A DNA stretch of 64,000 nt from Pseudomonas sp. N040 (GTDB taxonomy: Bacteria; Pseudomonadota; Gammaproteobacteria; Pseudomonadales; Pseudomonadaceae): positions 62,001 to 126,000 of the forward strand of contig NZ_JADOBE010000004.1 in assembly GCF_015637705.1 (NCBI RefSeq). Direction: 5' to 3'. A program made the translations under genes and the position numbers. This document shows, piece after piece, positions 1 to 12,709 of this stretch. The notes under the pieces are model-generated. The model was given only the letters and a program-made list of their open reading frames with translations. It was not told the origin of the DNA and made no database searches. Every line of letters begins with the position of its first letter. The first letter of the stretch is position 1.

Positions 1-1205
<1,205 letters not shown>

Positions 1206-1291
1206 TTTGGCGACACCATTCTTTATGCGCATGGGTAAAGCGGGCAGGCGAGAATAACCAATACACCCTGACCTAACAAGCGAGGGCTGGC

Positions 1292-2734
1292 CTAGCGAGC
1301 CAGCTTGAGCATACTTCCGGGCGCAACTTCTCCGCTCGGATAAAGGCCATTCAGCAGGCGAATGCGAGCCACCTTGTCGCCCGGAAGGTCGGCTGACCCG
1401 GCCAGGCTTTCCAGCGTTTCTCCCGGCTTGACCTGCACCACATGGATCCGCACCGGCTGAGCCAGGGCTTTCTCCTTCGCGGTCAACGCCCGGAAACTGT
1501 TGATCACCGCCATAAACTGATTGTCCTCGCTTTCCAGCGAGCCTGGTGCCTTGACCACGCCAATGAACATGTAGACCTGCTGGCCTTTCACAATCAGCGC
1601 CACCCGTCGCGCCGGCTGGCCGGGGATAACCGCCGTGACCCCGGAAAGCCCGTCACGCTGAAAACTCTCCTGCATGGCCAGACGTTGATCGCCGACCTGC
1701 TTCCTGAGCATTTCTTCGGGCGTCAGGCGCGCGTCGAACTCACCCATCTTCAGGGCAACGAAGGCTTGCTGATCCGCGGTGTGGATAACCACCGCATCAG
1801 GGCGATTGAGCAGCTCCCAGCCTTGCGGGATACCCAGGGTGAAGTCGAGCCCGGCATGGAAAAACTGCTGTCCCCGACGCACGCCCTGCTCGGCCGAGTC
1901 GCCCAACGGCAGGCCTTCGAGATGCTTGAGGAAGGCCTGGCGGTTTTCCAGCTGCTGGCCACTGGCCAGCGCCCGGGCCGGACCGATTACCTGCTTGAGC
2001 CGGGTATCGTTATCCGGATGGGTATCGAACAGGCCGTGATAACCGGACGCTTTAACCGGCTGGCCGTTCTTCTGCGCCTGGTCGCGGGCAAAGTCATCCT
2101 GTGTCTTGAGCACTTCGACAACCTCGATCATCGCCTCGGGGTTGTAATCACTGCGTGCCAGATACTGGGCACCCAGCCCGTCAGCCTCCAGTTCCATGTC
2201 GCGGCCGTAGCCAGTGACAATGGCATTGCCCAGCACATTGGTCAGGTCGCCGGCCGCCCCGACTCCGGTGCCGATGGCAACCGCCTGACCGAGAATATTC
2301 CAGGCCTGTGCCTGGCTTTGCTGGCGCACGCCGTGACGGGCGGTGACGTGGCCGATCTCGTGGCCGAGCACCGCGGCCATCTCCGCCTCTGAATTAAGGT
2401 AGGCAAGCAGCCCGCGATTGATGAACACGTAGCCGCCCGGCAGGGCAAAGGCATTGATGTCAGCACTGTCGACGACGAAGAACTGGTATTGGAGATTGCT
2501 GCGATGACTATTGCTGGCGAGCTTTTCACCGACCTGCTGGACATACGCACGCAGCTTCTCGTCCTGGTAAATCGGGTACTGCTTGAGCACCTGCTGGTAC
2601 GATTGCCGACCCAGGCTGAGCTCCTGCTGCTCGGTCATCATCACAAAATCGCTGTTGCCGGTCACCGGATTGACCGCGCAGCCCGATATCCCGGCCACGG
2701 CGCACAACAAAGCCAGAACAACACGTATGTTCAT
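1292..2734 (-). CDS. M48-family metalloprotease lipoprotein (BepA/LoiP-like)
   Basis: A periplasmic zinc protease probably acting in envelope quality control. The protein (480 aa) starts with a lipoprotein signal ending ISG-C19. The zinc-binding HEIGH motif is at about residues 125-129 and the third ligand region LEADGLGAQYL follows near 180. Region 90-115 (FALPGGYVFINRGLL) is typical of M48. The C-terminal 50 residues resemble a LysM-like or NlpD-type peptidoglycan-binding module (HVVQVKPGETLESLA). Its ATG overlaps the stop of the upstream thermonuclease gene by 4 bp (ATGA), so the two are probably translationally coupled. The outer-membrane assembly role is inferred from BepA homology, not shown here. 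Confidence 0.9.
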   Translation of the reverse strand: MNIRVVLALLCAVAGISGCAVNPVTGNSDFVMMTEQQELSLGRQSYQQVLKQYPIYQDEKLRAYVQQVGEKLASNSHRSNLQYQFFVVDSADINAFALPGGYVFINRGLLAYLNSEAEMAAVLGHEIGHVTARHGVRQQSQAQAWNILGQAVAIGTGVGAAGDLTNVLGNAIVTGYGRDMELEADGLGAQYLARSDYNPEAMIEVVEVLKTQDDFARDQAQKNGQPVKASGYHGLFDTHPDNDTRLKQVIGPARALASGQQLENRQAFLKHLEGLPLGDSAEQGVRRGQQFFHAGLDFTLGIPQGWELLNRPDAVVIHTADQQAFVALKMGEFDARLTPEEMLRKQVGDQRLAMQESFQRDGLSGVTAVIPGQPARRVALIVKGQQVYMFIGVVKAPGSLESEDNQFMAVINSFRALTAKEKALAQPVRIHVVQVKPGETLESLAGSADLPGDKVARIRLLNGLYPSGEVAPGSMLKLAR

Positions 2735-3549
2735 TGCAAAACCTCGAGCATGACCGGAGATGTTAGCGACAATAACCAGCGCGCCTGACCCGGCCTTGTC
2801 TGGCCACGACGCGCGCGATCGACCACCCAGCCACGCACCTCCACTTCGCGGCCGGACAGCTTCTGCAAGGCTTGGATATCGAACTGCGAAAAGAGTTTCG
2901 GCTTCACCTGCAAAACCAGCGAACTGCCCAGATCAAGCCAGAGTCCGCCACGATTGCGCTCGATCTTCAGCACCTGGCCATGAATCAGGGCAAAGCCGCC
3001 TGCGCGCACCTGGCCCGGCGCCAGGATATCCGGCCGACGCCACAGACCGCGCGCGGACTGGCGCGCCTGGCGCTCGGCCGCGCGCTGACAATCCACCAGG
3101 GCGGTTTCCGGAGCAAACGCCACCTGATATCCAAGCCCCTCCGCCAGCAGTTGCTGCTCCAGGTTGCGGCCCTGGCGATCATAGACATGCGCCAGCGTGC
3201 GGCCATAGTGATCCTTCGCCGGCACACCGACTTGCAGGGCCACCTGGCTGTCGTTGGCCACCACCAATTGCTGCAAGCGCTGCTGCGCCTGATGCGCAAA
3301 TGGCTGCACAGGTCGCCCCTGGTGCGCGAGTTCAGGCGTGTTCAGCCCGACCAGCCGGACACTGCGCCCATCCATCAGCCGCAGCGTGTCGCCGTCGACC
3401 ACCCGCTCGACGCGATAAGTCGGCAGCTTGCCGGGCAACGGGCAGGACGCCTGAGCGGCGATGCAGCCCAGCAAACCAATAAAAAAGGCGCCCATCACGG
3501 ACGCCTTTTTTATCAGCTGCGAAAAAACCCGTAAGTCTTTCCTGCTCAT
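2731..3549 (-). CDS. Secreted thermonuclease (SNase-like, OB-fold nuclease)
   Basis: A predicted exported phosphodiesterase of the staphylococcal nuclease fold. The N terminus has positive charges (IKKAS) followed by a hydrophobic stretch ending AAQA, a cleavable signal peptide at about residues 15-34. SNase motifs are VVDGDTLRL (about 51-58), VRLVGLNTPEL (64-74) and KDHYGRTLAHVY (about 112-123). The downstream ~100 residues are a second domain of unknown role. The chosen ATG lies 8 nt after the rpmE stop; a later ATG at residue 19 would remove the positive N-region. An intrinsic terminator hairpin lies inside the signal-peptide codons (see separate entry), so read-through from rpmE must pass it. 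It overlaps the M48 gene by 4 bp. Confidence 0.87.
   Translation of the reverse strand: MSRKDLRVFSQLIKKASVMGAFFIGLLGCIAAQASCPLPGKLPTYRVERVVDGDTLRLMDGRSVRLVGLNTPELAHQGRPVQPFAHQAQQRLQQLVVANDSQVALQVGVPAKDHYGRTLAHVYDRQGRNLEQQLLAEGLGYQVAFAPETALVDCQRAAERQARQSARGLWRRPDILAPGQVRAGGFALIHGQVLKIERNRGGLWLDLGSSLVLQVKPKLFSQFDIQALQKLSGREVEVRGWVVDRARRGQTRPGQARWLLSLTSPVMLEVLQ
3481..3511 (-). terminator. Intrinsic terminator hairpin overlapping thermonuclease coding sequence
   Basis: On the minus strand the RNA reads A6-GGCGUCC, a 5-nt GUGAU loop, then GGGCGCC-U6: a 13-bp stem with one G-U pair and flanking A/U tracts. It sits 47-77 nt downstream of the rpmE stop, which is right for an rpmE terminator, yet lies entirely within the thermonuclease open reading frame (signal-peptide codons). 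Confidence 0.8.
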
Positions 3550-3557
3550 TCGGCCAG

Positions 3558-3770
3558 TTACTTGGTGCCGAACACGCCGAAACGCTGCTTGAAGCGATCA
3601 ATACGGCCGCCGGTGTCGAGCACCTTCTGCTTGCCGGTGTAGAACGGGTGGCACTCGTTGCATACGTCGATGCTGAGGCTCTTGCCCAGGGTGGAGCGGG
3701 TCTTGATCACGTTACCGCAGCTGCAGGTAGCATCGATTTCGACGTAATTCGGATGGATATCGGCTTTCAT
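3558..3770 (-). CDS. rpmE: 50S ribosomal protein L31
   Basis: Small ribosomal protein of the large subunit (bridges to the 30S in bacteria). I place the start at [13 protein letters not shown] (ATG at 3770, preceded by GAGGAA), giving 70 aa, the usual size; the reading frame stays open further upstream but that part is not L31. Four cysteines at C16, C18, C37 and C40 form the zinc site, so this is the zinc-containing (C+) form rather than the zinc-free paralogue used under zinc limitation. It is divergent from priA; the 293-bp intergenic region must hold both promoters, but I see no clear consensus in it. Confidence 0.98.
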   Translation of the reverse strand: MKADIHPNYVEIDATCSCGNVIKTRSTLGKSLSIDVCNECHPFYTGKQKVLDTGGRIDRFKQRFGVFGTK

Positions 3771-4063
3771 GTGCAATTCCTCGAGTCTGGCGTGCCGCCA
3801 TCCGACCCTATGTCGAACACCGCACGTAAACAGGCGGCGGATCATACCAGAGCGCATTGCCGATGCAAGCCGCCCGCGCGGCGGGGCGATATACGGCGAA
3901 AAATCCGGCAGAATCCGCTGCATCCACAATCAGCCTCCCCCGCCCGGCCTTATCCGGCGAGAATAGGCCAAGCCGACCCGGGACGTACAATGCTGCGCAG
4001 GGTCACGCTCAACCTGAACGCCGCGGATAATCGCCAACCGCCACTGCCACTACGGAGCCCGTA

Positions 4064-6283
<2,220 letters not shown>

Positions 6284-6383
6284 AGCCTGACACGGCGGTT
6301 GGCAAGCCCGAAGCCGCCACGGATAATGCACGGCTATTCCACCGCATCACGCCCGCCTGTTCTGCCGGCCTCAAGAGCACACC

Positions 6384-8123
6384 ATGAAAGACAGCATTCG
6401 CCACCTGATCCAGCAAGCCCTGACCCGCCTGACTGCCGAGGGCGTGCTGCCCGCAGGGCTGAGCCCGGTGATCCAGGTGGAGAACACCAAGGACAAGAGC
6501 AACGGCGACTTCGCCAGCAACATCGCCCTGATGCTGGCCAAGCCGGCCGGGCTGAAGCCGCGCGAACTGGCCGAGAAACTGGTCGCCGCGCTGCCGGCCG
6601 ACAGCCAGGTCAGCAAGGTGGAAATCGCCGGCCCGGGCTTTCTCAATTTCTTCCAGAACAGCGACGCCCTGGCCCAGCGCCTGGAAGCCGCACTGGCCGA
6701 CCCCCGCCTCGGCGTGCGCAAGAACGGTGTGGCACAGCGCGTGGTGGTCGACTTGTCCTCGCCGAACCTGGCCAAGGAAATGCACGTCGGCCACCTGCGT
6801 TCGACCATCATCGGTGACGGCGTGGCCCGCGTGCTGGAGTTCCTTGGCGACAGCGTGATCCGGCAGAACCATGTCGGCGACTGGGGCACCCAGTTCGGCA
6901 TGCTGCTGGCCTACCTGGAAGAGAACCCGGCTGCCGCCGAGAGCGGGCTGGCCGATCTCGAGCAGTTCTACCGCGCCGCCAAGCAGCGCTTCGACGAGTC
7001 GGAAAACTTTGCCGTGCGCGCCCGCGAACTGGTGGTCCAGCTGCAGGCCGGCGATGCCAACTGCCTGCGGCTGTGGCAGCGCTTCAACGACATTTCCCTG
7101 TCCCACTGCCAGAAGGTCTACGACCGCCTCGGCGTGAAACTGTCGATGGCCGACGTCAAGGGTGAAAGTGCCTACAACGACCAACTGGCTGACATCGTCG
7201 AAGCCCTGCGCGACAAGGGCCTGCTCAGCGAGAGCGACGGCGCCCAGTGCGTGTTCATGGACGAATTCAAGAACGCCGAAGGCAACCCGCTGCCGGTGAT
7301 CGTGCAGAAAGCCGGCGGCGGCTACCTGTACGCCACCACCGACCTGGCCGCGATGCGCTACCGCAGCCAGGTACTGCACGCCGACCGCGCGCTGTACTTC
7401 GTCGACCAGCGCCAGGCCCTGCACTTCCAGATGGTCTTCGAGGTGGCGCGCCGCGCCGGCTTCGTGCATGCCGGCATGCAGCTCGAACACATGGGCTTCG
7501 GCACCATGAACGGCGCCGACGGCCGCCCGTTCAAGACCCGCGACGGCGGCACGGTAAAACTGGTCGACCTGCTCGACGAGGCCGAAGAACGCGCCTACGC
7601 GCTGGTCAAGAGCAAGAATCCGCAACTCGACGACAGCGAACTGCGCCAGATCGGCCACGCCGTCGGCATCGGCGCGGTGAAGTACGCCGACCTGTCGAAG
7701 CACCGCAGCAGCGACTACAGCTTCAACTTCGAGCAGATGCTCAGCTTCGAGGGCAACACCGCGCCCTACCTGCTCTACGCCTACACCCGCGTGGCCAGCG
7801 TGTTCCGCAAGCTGGGCAAGGACTTCGCCGAGGTCGGCGGCCAGATCCAGCTCGGGGCCGCCCAGGAAATCGACCTGGCCACCAGGCTCGCGCAGTTCGG
7901 CGAGGTGCTCAACAACGTCGCCGACAAGGGCACCCCGCACACCCTGTGCAGCTACCTCTACGACCTGGCCGGGCTGTTTTCCAGCTTCTATGAGCACTGC
8001 CCGATCCTCGCTGCCGAGGACGAAAGCGTGCGCAACAGCCGCCTGCGCCTGGCCGCGCTGACCGGCCGCACCCTCAAGCAGGGTCTGGAACTCCTCGGCC
8101 TGCAGCCGCTGGAGCGCATGTAA
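6384..8123 (+). CDS. argS: Arginyl-tRNA synthetase
   Basis: Class I synthetase charging tRNA-Arg. It is 579 aa with the N-terminal Add-1 domain, the HIGH-equivalent HVGH within [15 protein letters not shown] near residue 134, and the [17 protein letters not shown] loop that replaces a canonical KMSKS, as in many proteobacterial ArgRS. The C-terminal DALR anticodon-binding domain ends in GLQPLERM. Next to priA with a 100-bp gap; its TAA stop abuts the GTG start of the following gene with no spacing, implying coupling. Confidence 0.98.
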   Translation: MKDSIRHLIQQALTRLTAEGVLPAGLSPVIQVENTKDKSNGDFASNIALMLAKPAGLKPRELAEKLVAALPADSQVSKVEIAGPGFLNFFQNSDALAQRLEAALADPRLGVRKNGVAQRVVVDLSSPNLAKEMHVGHLRSTIIGDGVARVLEFLGDSVIRQNHVGDWGTQFGMLLAYLEENPAAAESGLADLEQFYRAAKQRFDESENFAVRARELVVQLQAGDANCLRLWQRFNDISLSHCQKVYDRLGVKLSMADVKGESAYNDQLADIVEALRDKGLLSESDGAQCVFMDEFKNAEGNPLPVIVQKAGGGYLYATTDLAAMRYRSQVLHADRALYFVDQRQALHFQMVFEVARRAGFVHAGMQLEHMGFGTMNGADGRPFKTRDGGTVKLVDLLDEAEERAYALVKSKNPQLDDSELRQIGHAVGIGAVKYADLSKHRSSDYSFNFEQMLSFEGNTAPYLLYAYTRVASVFRKLGKDFAEVGGQIQLGAAQEIDLATRLAQFGEVLNNVADKGTPHTLCSYLYDLAGLFSSFYEHCPILAAEDESVRNSRLRLAALTGRTLKQGLELLGLQPLERM

Positions 8124-8801
8124 GTGGCAACCCGAAAAAAAACCGCCACGCCCAGGCGCGGCGCCAGCCGCTACCAGCCGCCACCCCGCAAACCGGTACC
8201 CGGCTGGGTGTGGATGGCCTGCGGATTACTGGTAGGCGGCTTCATCGTATTTCTCATGCAGCTGCAGCCCGGCCGCGAAGAGATCAAGCGCGACAAGGCC
8301 GAACAAGCCGTCAGCCGCCAGCCGAAAACCGAAGTGTCTGCGGCGAAAAAGTCCGAGCCGCAGAAACCGAAGTACGACTTCTACACCCTGCTGCCGGAGT
8401 CGGAAGTCATAGTCCCGCCCGACGCTCTGACCGCGGAGAAGCCGGCGAGCAAGCCGCTGACGCCTGCCGAAGCCGCCAAGCTTGACGCCGCCCGCGCGGA
8501 AGCCCTGCTCAACGGGCAGACTCCGCCAGCCCCGCCCACGGTGGCCAAGGCGCCGGTGACCACCGAGTTCTTCCTGCAGGCCGGCTCGTTCCGCAAGCGC
8601 GAAGACGCCGACAAGGTCAGGGCCCAGATCATCATGCTCGGACAGAACGTCCAGGTTGAGTCCGGCACCGTGCGCGAGGAAGTCTGGCATCGTGTGCTGG
8701 TGGGTCCGTTCGCCAATCGCGAACAGCTCGCCCAGGCGCAGAAATCCCTGGCCGCCAGCGGTTTCGGCAACCTGCTGTTACAGCAGCGCCAGTCGCGCTA
8801 G
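8124..8801 (+). CDS. FtsN-like SPOR-domain membrane protein
   Basis: A bitopic inner-membrane protein likely recruited to the septum by denuded peptidoglycan. It has a short basic cytoplasmic tail (MATRKKTATPRRG), one membrane segment at about residues 28-46 (VWMACGLLVGGFIVFLM), an Ala/Pro/Lys-rich linker, and a C-terminal SPOR domain from about 148 (FFLQAGSFRKREDADKVRAQ) to the end. At 225 aa it is shorter than enteric FtsN. Its GTG start follows the argS stop directly. Whether it is the essential FtsN orthologue or an accessory SPOR protein cannot be decided from sequence alone. Confidence 0.88.
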   Translation: MATRKKTATPRRGASRYQPPPRKPVPGWVWMACGLLVGGFIVFLMQLQPGREEIKRDKAEQAVSRQPKTEVSAAKKSEPQKPKYDFYTLLPESEVIVPPDALTAEKPASKPLTPAEAAKLDAARAEALLNGQTPPAPPTVAKAPVTTEFFLQAGSFRKREDADKVRAQIIMLGQNVQVESGTVREEVWHRVLVGPFANREQLAQAQKSLAASGFGNLLLQQRQSR

Positions 8802-8822
8802 CAGGGTTTTTCCGCGTCACGG

Positions 8823-8848
8823 TTGAAAAGCCGCCGGCATCGCCCCAT
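8823..8848 (+). promoter_or_regulatory. Sigma-32 (RpoH) heat-shock promoter of hslVU
   Basis: TTGAAA at 8823-8828, a 14-bp spacer, and CCCCATCT from 8843 match the sigma-32 consensus (CTTGAAA, 11-16 bp, CCCCATNT) at nearly every position. Expected transcription start is around 8855, leaving a leader of roughly 40 nt before the hslV start. Confidence 0.85.
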
Positions 8849-8897
8849 CTCTTCCTGCACAAGGGCCACCCGGCCCCGCAGCGCGGAGCAGCTTCTC

Positions 8898-9428
8898 TTG
8901 ACCACCATTGTTTCAGTTCGCCGCAACGGCAAAGTCGTCATGGGCGGGGACGGCCAGGTTTCCCTTGGCAACACCATCATGAAAGGCAACGCGAAGAAAG
9001 TCCGCCGCCTTTACCACGGCGAAGTGCTGGCCGGCTTTGCCGGTGCCACCGCCGATGCCTTCACGCTGTTCGAACGCTTCGAGGGGCAACTGGAAAAGCA
9101 TCAGGGCCATCTGGTGCGCGCGGCGGTCGAACTGGCCAAGGACTGGCGTACCGATCGCTCGCTGAGCCGCCTGGAAGCCATGCTGGCGGTAGCCAACAAG
9201 GATGCCTCGCTGATCATCACCGGCAACGGCGACGTCGTCGAACCCGAGCTGGGCCTGATCGCCATGGGCTCCGGCGGCGGCTTCGCCCAGGCCGCAGCCA
9301 TGGCCCTGCTGCAGAAGACCGACCTGTCGGCCCGCGAAATCACCGAAACCGCGCTGAATATCGCCGGCTCCATCTGTGTCTTCACCAACCAGAACCTGAC
9401 CATTGAAGAGCAGGACTGCGCCGAGTAA
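8898..9428 (+). CDS. hslV: HslV, ATP-dependent protease proteolytic subunit
   Basis: Threonine protease of the HslVU (ClpQY) complex degrading misfolded and regulatory proteins in the cytosol. I choose the TTG at 8898, not the longer upstream frame from 8823, because the mature enzyme must begin with [10 protein letters not shown]: Thr after the initiator Met is the nucleophile. This gives 176 aa, the family norm. [12 protein letters not shown] and the [13 protein letters not shown] segment are characteristic. A GCGGAG sequence precedes the start. It is followed by hslU with a 27-bp gap and preceded by a sigma-32 promoter. Confidence 0.97.
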   Translation: MTTIVSVRRNGKVVMGGDGQVSLGNTIMKGNAKKVRRLYHGEVLAGFAGATADAFTLFERFEGQLEKHQGHLVRAAVELAKDWRTDRSLSRLEAMLAVANKDASLIITGNGDVVEPELGLIAMGSGGGFAQAAAMALLQKTDLSAREITETALNIAGSICVFTNQNLTIEEQDCAE

Positions 9429-9455
9429 GCGCAGCCTGCCCTGGAGACCCAGCAC

Positions 9456-10796
9456 ATGCCCATGACCCCCCGCGAGATCGTGCACGAACTCAGCCGCCAC
9501 ATCATCGGCCAGGATGACGCCAAGCGCGCCGTGGCCATTGCCCTGCGCAACCGCTGGCGGCGCATGCAGCTGCCGGCCGAACTGCGCCAGGAAGTCACGC
9601 CGAAGAACATCCTGATGATCGGCCCGACCGGCGTCGGCAAGACCGAAATTGCCCGCCGCCTGGCCAAACTGGCGGGTGCCCCGTTCATCAAGGTGGAAGC
9701 CACCAAGTTCACCGAGGTCGGCTATGTCGGCCGCGATGTCGAGTCGATCATCCGTGACCTTGCCGATGCCGCGATCAAGCTGCTGCGCGAGGAAGAGATG
9801 CAGCGCGTGCGCTTTCGCGCCGAAGATGCCGCCGAAGAGCGCATCCTCGACGCCCTGCTGCCGCCCGCTCGCCAGGGCTTTGCCGATGAGCCGGCGCGCC
9901 ATGAGGACAGCAATACCCGCCAGCTGTTCCGCAAGCGCCTGCGCGAAGGCCAGCTGAATGACAAGGAAATCGACATCGAAGTCGCTGACAGTCCGGTCGG
10001 GGTGGAAATCATGACGCCGCCGGGCATGGAAGAAATGACCAGCCAGCTGCAGAACCTGTTCTCCAGCATGGGCAAGGGCAAGAAGAAATCGCGCAAGCTC
10101 AAGGTGCAGGACGCGCTGAAGCTGGTGCGCGATGAAGAGGCCCTGCGCCTGGTCAATGAGGACGAGCTCAAGGCCAGGGCCCTCGAAGCCGTGGAGCAGA
10201 ACGGCATCGTGTTCATCGACGAAATCGACAAGGTCGCCAAGCGCGGCAACGTCGGCGGCGCCGATGTCTCCCGCGAGGGCGTGCAACGCGACCTGCTGCC
10301 ACTGATCGAAGGCTGCACGGTGAACACCAAGCTGGGCATGGTCAAGACCGACCACATCCTGTTCATCGCCTCCGGGGCCTTCCACCTGAGCAAGCCCAGC
10401 GACCTGGTGCCGGAACTGCAGGGCCGCCTGCCGATCCGGGTCGAGCTCAAGGCGCTCACCCCCAATGACTTCAAGCGCATCCTCAGCGAGCCGCACGCCT
10501 CGCTCACCGAGCAATACAGCGCGCTGCTGGCCACCGAGGGCATGCTGATCGAGTTCGCCGAAAGCGGCATCCAGCGCATTGCCGAGATTGCCTGGCAGGT
10601 CAACGAGAAGACCGAGAACATCGGGGCGCGACGCCTGCACACCCTGCTGGAGCGCTTGCTCGAAGAAGTCTCCTTCAGTGCTGGCGACCTGGCGAGCCAG
10701 CAGAATGGCATCCCGCTGCTGATCGATGCCAGCTACGTCAACAGTCATCTGGGCGAACTCGCCATGGATGAAGATCTCTCGCGCTACATCCTCTAG
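9456..10796 (+). CDS. hslU: HslU, ATPase/unfoldase subunit of HslVU
   Basis: AAA+ unfoldase that feeds substrates to HslV. It is 446 aa, with [17 protein letters not shown] at the N terminus, Walker [10 protein letters not shown] near residue 57, the pore motif GYVGRDVES, a variable I-domain (about 110-240), Walker [10 protein letters not shown] near 252, and the C-terminal sensor-2 region [18 protein letters not shown]. The C-terminal end DEDLSRYIL is the conserved tail that inserts into HslV. Co-transcribed with hslV. Confidence 0.98.
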   Translation: MPMTPREIVHELSRHIIGQDDAKRAVAIALRNRWRRMQLPAELRQEVTPKNILMIGPTGVGKTEIARRLAKLAGAPFIKVEATKFTEVGYVGRDVESIIRDLADAAIKLLREEEMQRVRFRAEDAAEERILDALLPPARQGFADEPARHEDSNTRQLFRKRLREGQLNDKEIDIEVADSPVGVEIMTPPGMEEMTSQLQNLFSSMGKGKKKSRKLKVQDALKLVRDEEALRLVNEDELKARALEAVEQNGIVFIDEIDKVAKRGNVGGADVSREGVQRDLLPLIEGCTVNTKLGMVKTDHILFIASGAFHLSKPSDLVPELQGRLPIRVELKALTPNDFKRILSEPHASLTEQYSALLATEGMLIEFAESGIQRIAEIAWQVNEKTENIGARRLHTLLERLLEEVSFSAGDLASQQNGIPLLIDASYVNSHLGELAMDEDLSRYIL

Positions 10797-10852
10797 GCAG
10801 ATCGGCACAGGGTGGGCAACCGCTCTGCGCCTGCGAAAGACAGGCTCCAGCC

Positions 10853-11224
10853 ATGCAGATCCCCAGTCAGATCAAGCTGCACAAGGCTTCCAGAACCCTG
10901 GAGTTGCGCTATGGCGACACCCGCTACAGTCTGAGCGCCGAATTCCTCCGCGTGCATTCGCCCTCCGCCGAAGTGCAGGGCCACGGCCAGCCGATCCTGC
11001 AGTACGGCAAACAGGAGGTGGCGCTGCTGAAGCTGGAGCCGGCGGGTAACTATGCGTTGAAACTGATCTTCGACGATGGCCATGACAGCGGCCTGTTCAC
11101 CTGGGACTACCTGTACCAACTGGCCACCCGCCAGGAACAGCTGTGGCGCGATTACCTGCAGGCGCTGCACGATGCCGGACGTACCCGCGACCCGGCGGCC
11201 AGCGTTGTCCGCCTGCTGCTCTAG
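10853..11224 (+). CDS. DUF971 (GBBH-like N-terminal domain) protein
   Basis: A 123-aa protein of the DUF971 family, which resembles the N-terminal domain of gamma-butyrobetaine hydroxylase. Diagnostic stretches are LRYGDTRYSLSAEFLRVHSPSAEV and LIFDDGHDSGLFTWDYLYQL. Function is unknown; stand-alone members have been linked to iron-sulfur or quinone biology only by context. In Pseudomonas this gene normally stands between hslU and phaC1; here it is followed after 100 bp by phaD. Confidence 0.88.
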   Translation: MQIPSQIKLHKASRTLELRYGDTRYSLSAEFLRVHSPSAEVQGHGQPILQYGKQEVALLKLEPAGNYALKLIFDDGHDSGLFTWDYLYQLATRQEQLWRDYLQALHDAGRTRDPAASVVRLLL

Positions 11225-11324
11225 GATCAGCTGCAAGCGCAATGCCCGCGCATGCGTTTGCTGCTGGCTGTAAGCCGCTGCCCACGCTATTGTCTGAACT
11301 CATTTTTTCAGCTCAGAGCAGGCC

Positions 11325-11939
11325 ATGAAGACCCGCGATCGCATTCTTGAATGCGCCCTTGAACTGTTCAACCGGCAGGGCGAGTCGAACGTAACGACAC
11401 TGGAAATTGCCAACGAACTCGAAATCAGCCCGGGCAACCTCTACTACCACTTCCACGGCAAAGAACCGCTGATCATGGAGTTGCTTGGCCGCTTCCAGGG
11501 CGAGATGGCCGCGCTGCTCGACCCGCCGGAAGACATCACGCTGGATGCCGAAGACTACTGGCTGTTCATCTCGCTGATCGTCGAGCATCTGGCCCACTAC
11601 CGCTTCCTGTTCCACGACCTGTCCAATCTGGCCAGCCGCCTGCCAAAGCTGGGCAAGGCCATTCGTGACTGGCTGAATGTACTCAAGCGCACCGAAGCCT
11701 CCATGCTGGCGCGACTGAAGGCCGAGGGCCGCCTGGAAAGTGACACCCCCGCGCTGGGCCAACTGGTCGAGCAGATCACCCTGACCCTGCTGTTCTCGCT
11801 GGATTACCAGCGCATCCTCGGCCGCCCCGGAGAGACCCGCCTGGTGGTGTTCCAGGTGATGATGCTGGTGATTCCGCACCTCACCCCGAACTCGCGCGCG
11901 GGGGCGGAAAAGCTGGCGCGGCACTTCCTGGAAAACTGA
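11325..11939 (+). CDS. phaD: PhaD, TetR-family regulator of PHA granule genes
   Basis: A TetR-type DNA-binding protein of 204 aa. The N-terminal HTH is about residues 5-50 (RDRILECALELFNRQG ... ISPGNLYYHFHGKEPLIMELL); the rest is a helical ligand-binding domain. The N terminus is close to my recollection of Pseudomonas PhaD. In other Pseudomonas it activates phaC1 and phaI promoters in response to a PHA-pathway metabolite. Here the phaC1-phaZ-phaC2 genes it should follow are missing, so its remaining nearby target would be phaI-phaF. It faces phaF across a shared terminator. Confidence 0.9.
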   Translation: MKTRDRILECALELFNRQGESNVTTLEIANELEISPGNLYYHFHGKEPLIMELLGRFQGEMAALLDPPEDITLDAEDYWLFISLIVEHLAHYRFLFHDLSNLASRLPKLGKAIRDWLNVLKRTEASMLARLKAEGRLESDTPALGQLVEQITLTLLFSLDYQRILGRPGETRLVVFQVMMLVIPHLTPNSRAGAEKLARHFLEN

Positions 11940-11945
11940 ACCGCG

Positions 11946-11988
11946 CGCAATAAAAAACGCCCGGCAATGCCGGGCGTTTTTTATTGCG
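11946..11988. terminator. Bidirectional terminator between phaD and phaF
   Basis: Perfect 20-bp stem with a 3-nt AAT loop; the core CGCCCGGC/GCCGGGCG is flanked by A6 on one side and T6 on the other, so it can terminate both phaD (plus) and phaF (minus) transcripts. Confidence 0.93.
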
Positions 11989-11994
11989 ACAGAC

Positions 11995-12699
11995 TCAGGA
12001 AGCTGCCGTTGGCGTCACTGCCGGAGCAACTGCCGGGGCCGCAGCAACTGGCTTGGCTGCGGCTTTCACCGGTGTCTTGGCCACTGGCTTGGCTGCCGGC
12101 TTGGCTGCTGGTTTCGCTGCCGGTTTCGCTGCGGGCTTGACCACCGGTTTGGCTGCAGGCTTGGCTACCGGTTTGGCTGGCGCCTTGGCCGCCGGTTTGG
12201 CGGCGGGCTTGGCCGCAGCTCTTGCTGGAGCCTTGGCCGCTGGCTTGGCTGCCGCCGCCTTGACCGGTTTGACCGCAACACCCGTCAGTTTCTCTATCTG
12301 CCTGGCCAGACTTTCCACCTTGGCGTGCAGTTCCTTGACTTCGTTGCGGCTCGGTACGCCCATGCGGGAAATGGCGCTGTTCAGACGCTTGTCGAAGGCC
12401 TCTTCCAGCTCGTTCCACTTGCCAACCGCCTTGTCCTTGACCTCTTCAACCCTGGACTTGGCGCTGTCGACCGAAGTCTTGACCGCGTCAACCTGCTTGG
12501 TCACGCCGCTCTTGGCTTGCTTCTCGGCTTTCTCGCCGTCTTTTACCAGGCCGTCGAACAAGCTGTTGCCATCCTTGCTGACCTTGGAAAAGGCACCCAG
12601 GCCCGCCAGCCAGATTTGCCGCGAGTATTTCTCGATCTCGCTGATCCAGGAGTTCGCTTCTTTGCCAACTTTCTTCGCAACAGTTTTCTTGGTAACCAT
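11995..12699 (-). CDS. phaF: PhaF, PHA granule phasin with histone-like tail
   Basis: A bifunctional phasin of 234 aa. The N-terminal ~140 residues are the granule-binding phasin domain (SRQIWLAGLGAFSKV ... helical, heptad-rich to about 140). The C-terminal ~95 residues are AAKP/PAAK repeats, like histone H1, known in Pseudomonas PhaF to bind DNA non-specifically and help segregate granules. It lies 10 bp after phaI on the same strand. With no PHA synthase gene nearby, its substrate granule is uncertain; it may act on PHA made from an unlinked synthase, or on another inclusion. Confidence 0.95.
   Translation of the reverse strand: MVTKKTVAKKVGKEANSWISEIEKYSRQIWLAGLGAFSKVSKDGNSLFDGLVKDGEKAEKQAKSGVTKQVDAVKTSVDSAKSRVEEVKDKAVGKWNELEEAFDKRLNSAISRMGVPSRNEVKELHAKVESLARQIEKLTGVAVKPVKAAAAKPAAKAPARAAAKPAAKPAAKAPAKPVAKPAAKPVVKPAAKPAAKPAAKPAAKPVAKTPVKAAAKPVAAAPAVAPAVTPTAAS
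12045..12260 (-). repeat. Tandem codon repeats encoding the PhaF AAKP tail
   Basis: Imperfect tandem units of roughly 12-15 bp (GGCTTGGCTGCCGGTTT-like on the plus strand) recur across this interval and encode the AAKPAAKPxAKP array. Copy number of such arrays commonly varies between strains. Confidence 0.75.
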
Positions 12700-12709
12700 G
12701 TGGTTCTCC

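Noticed and set aside
7500..7560. Missing KMSKS motif in ArgRS as a possible defect
   Set aside because: Many proteobacterial arginyl-tRNA synthetases lack a canonical KMSKS; not a sign of inactivation.
8913..10808. 631-codon minus-strand frame opposite hslV/hslU
   Set aside because: Antisense shadow of two unambiguous genes with no domain or ribosome-binding site.
11981..12418. Ser/Gln/Gly-rich frame overlapping the phaF tail
   Set aside because: Frame-shifted reading of the AAKP codon repeats; amyloid-like appearance is an artefact of the repeat.
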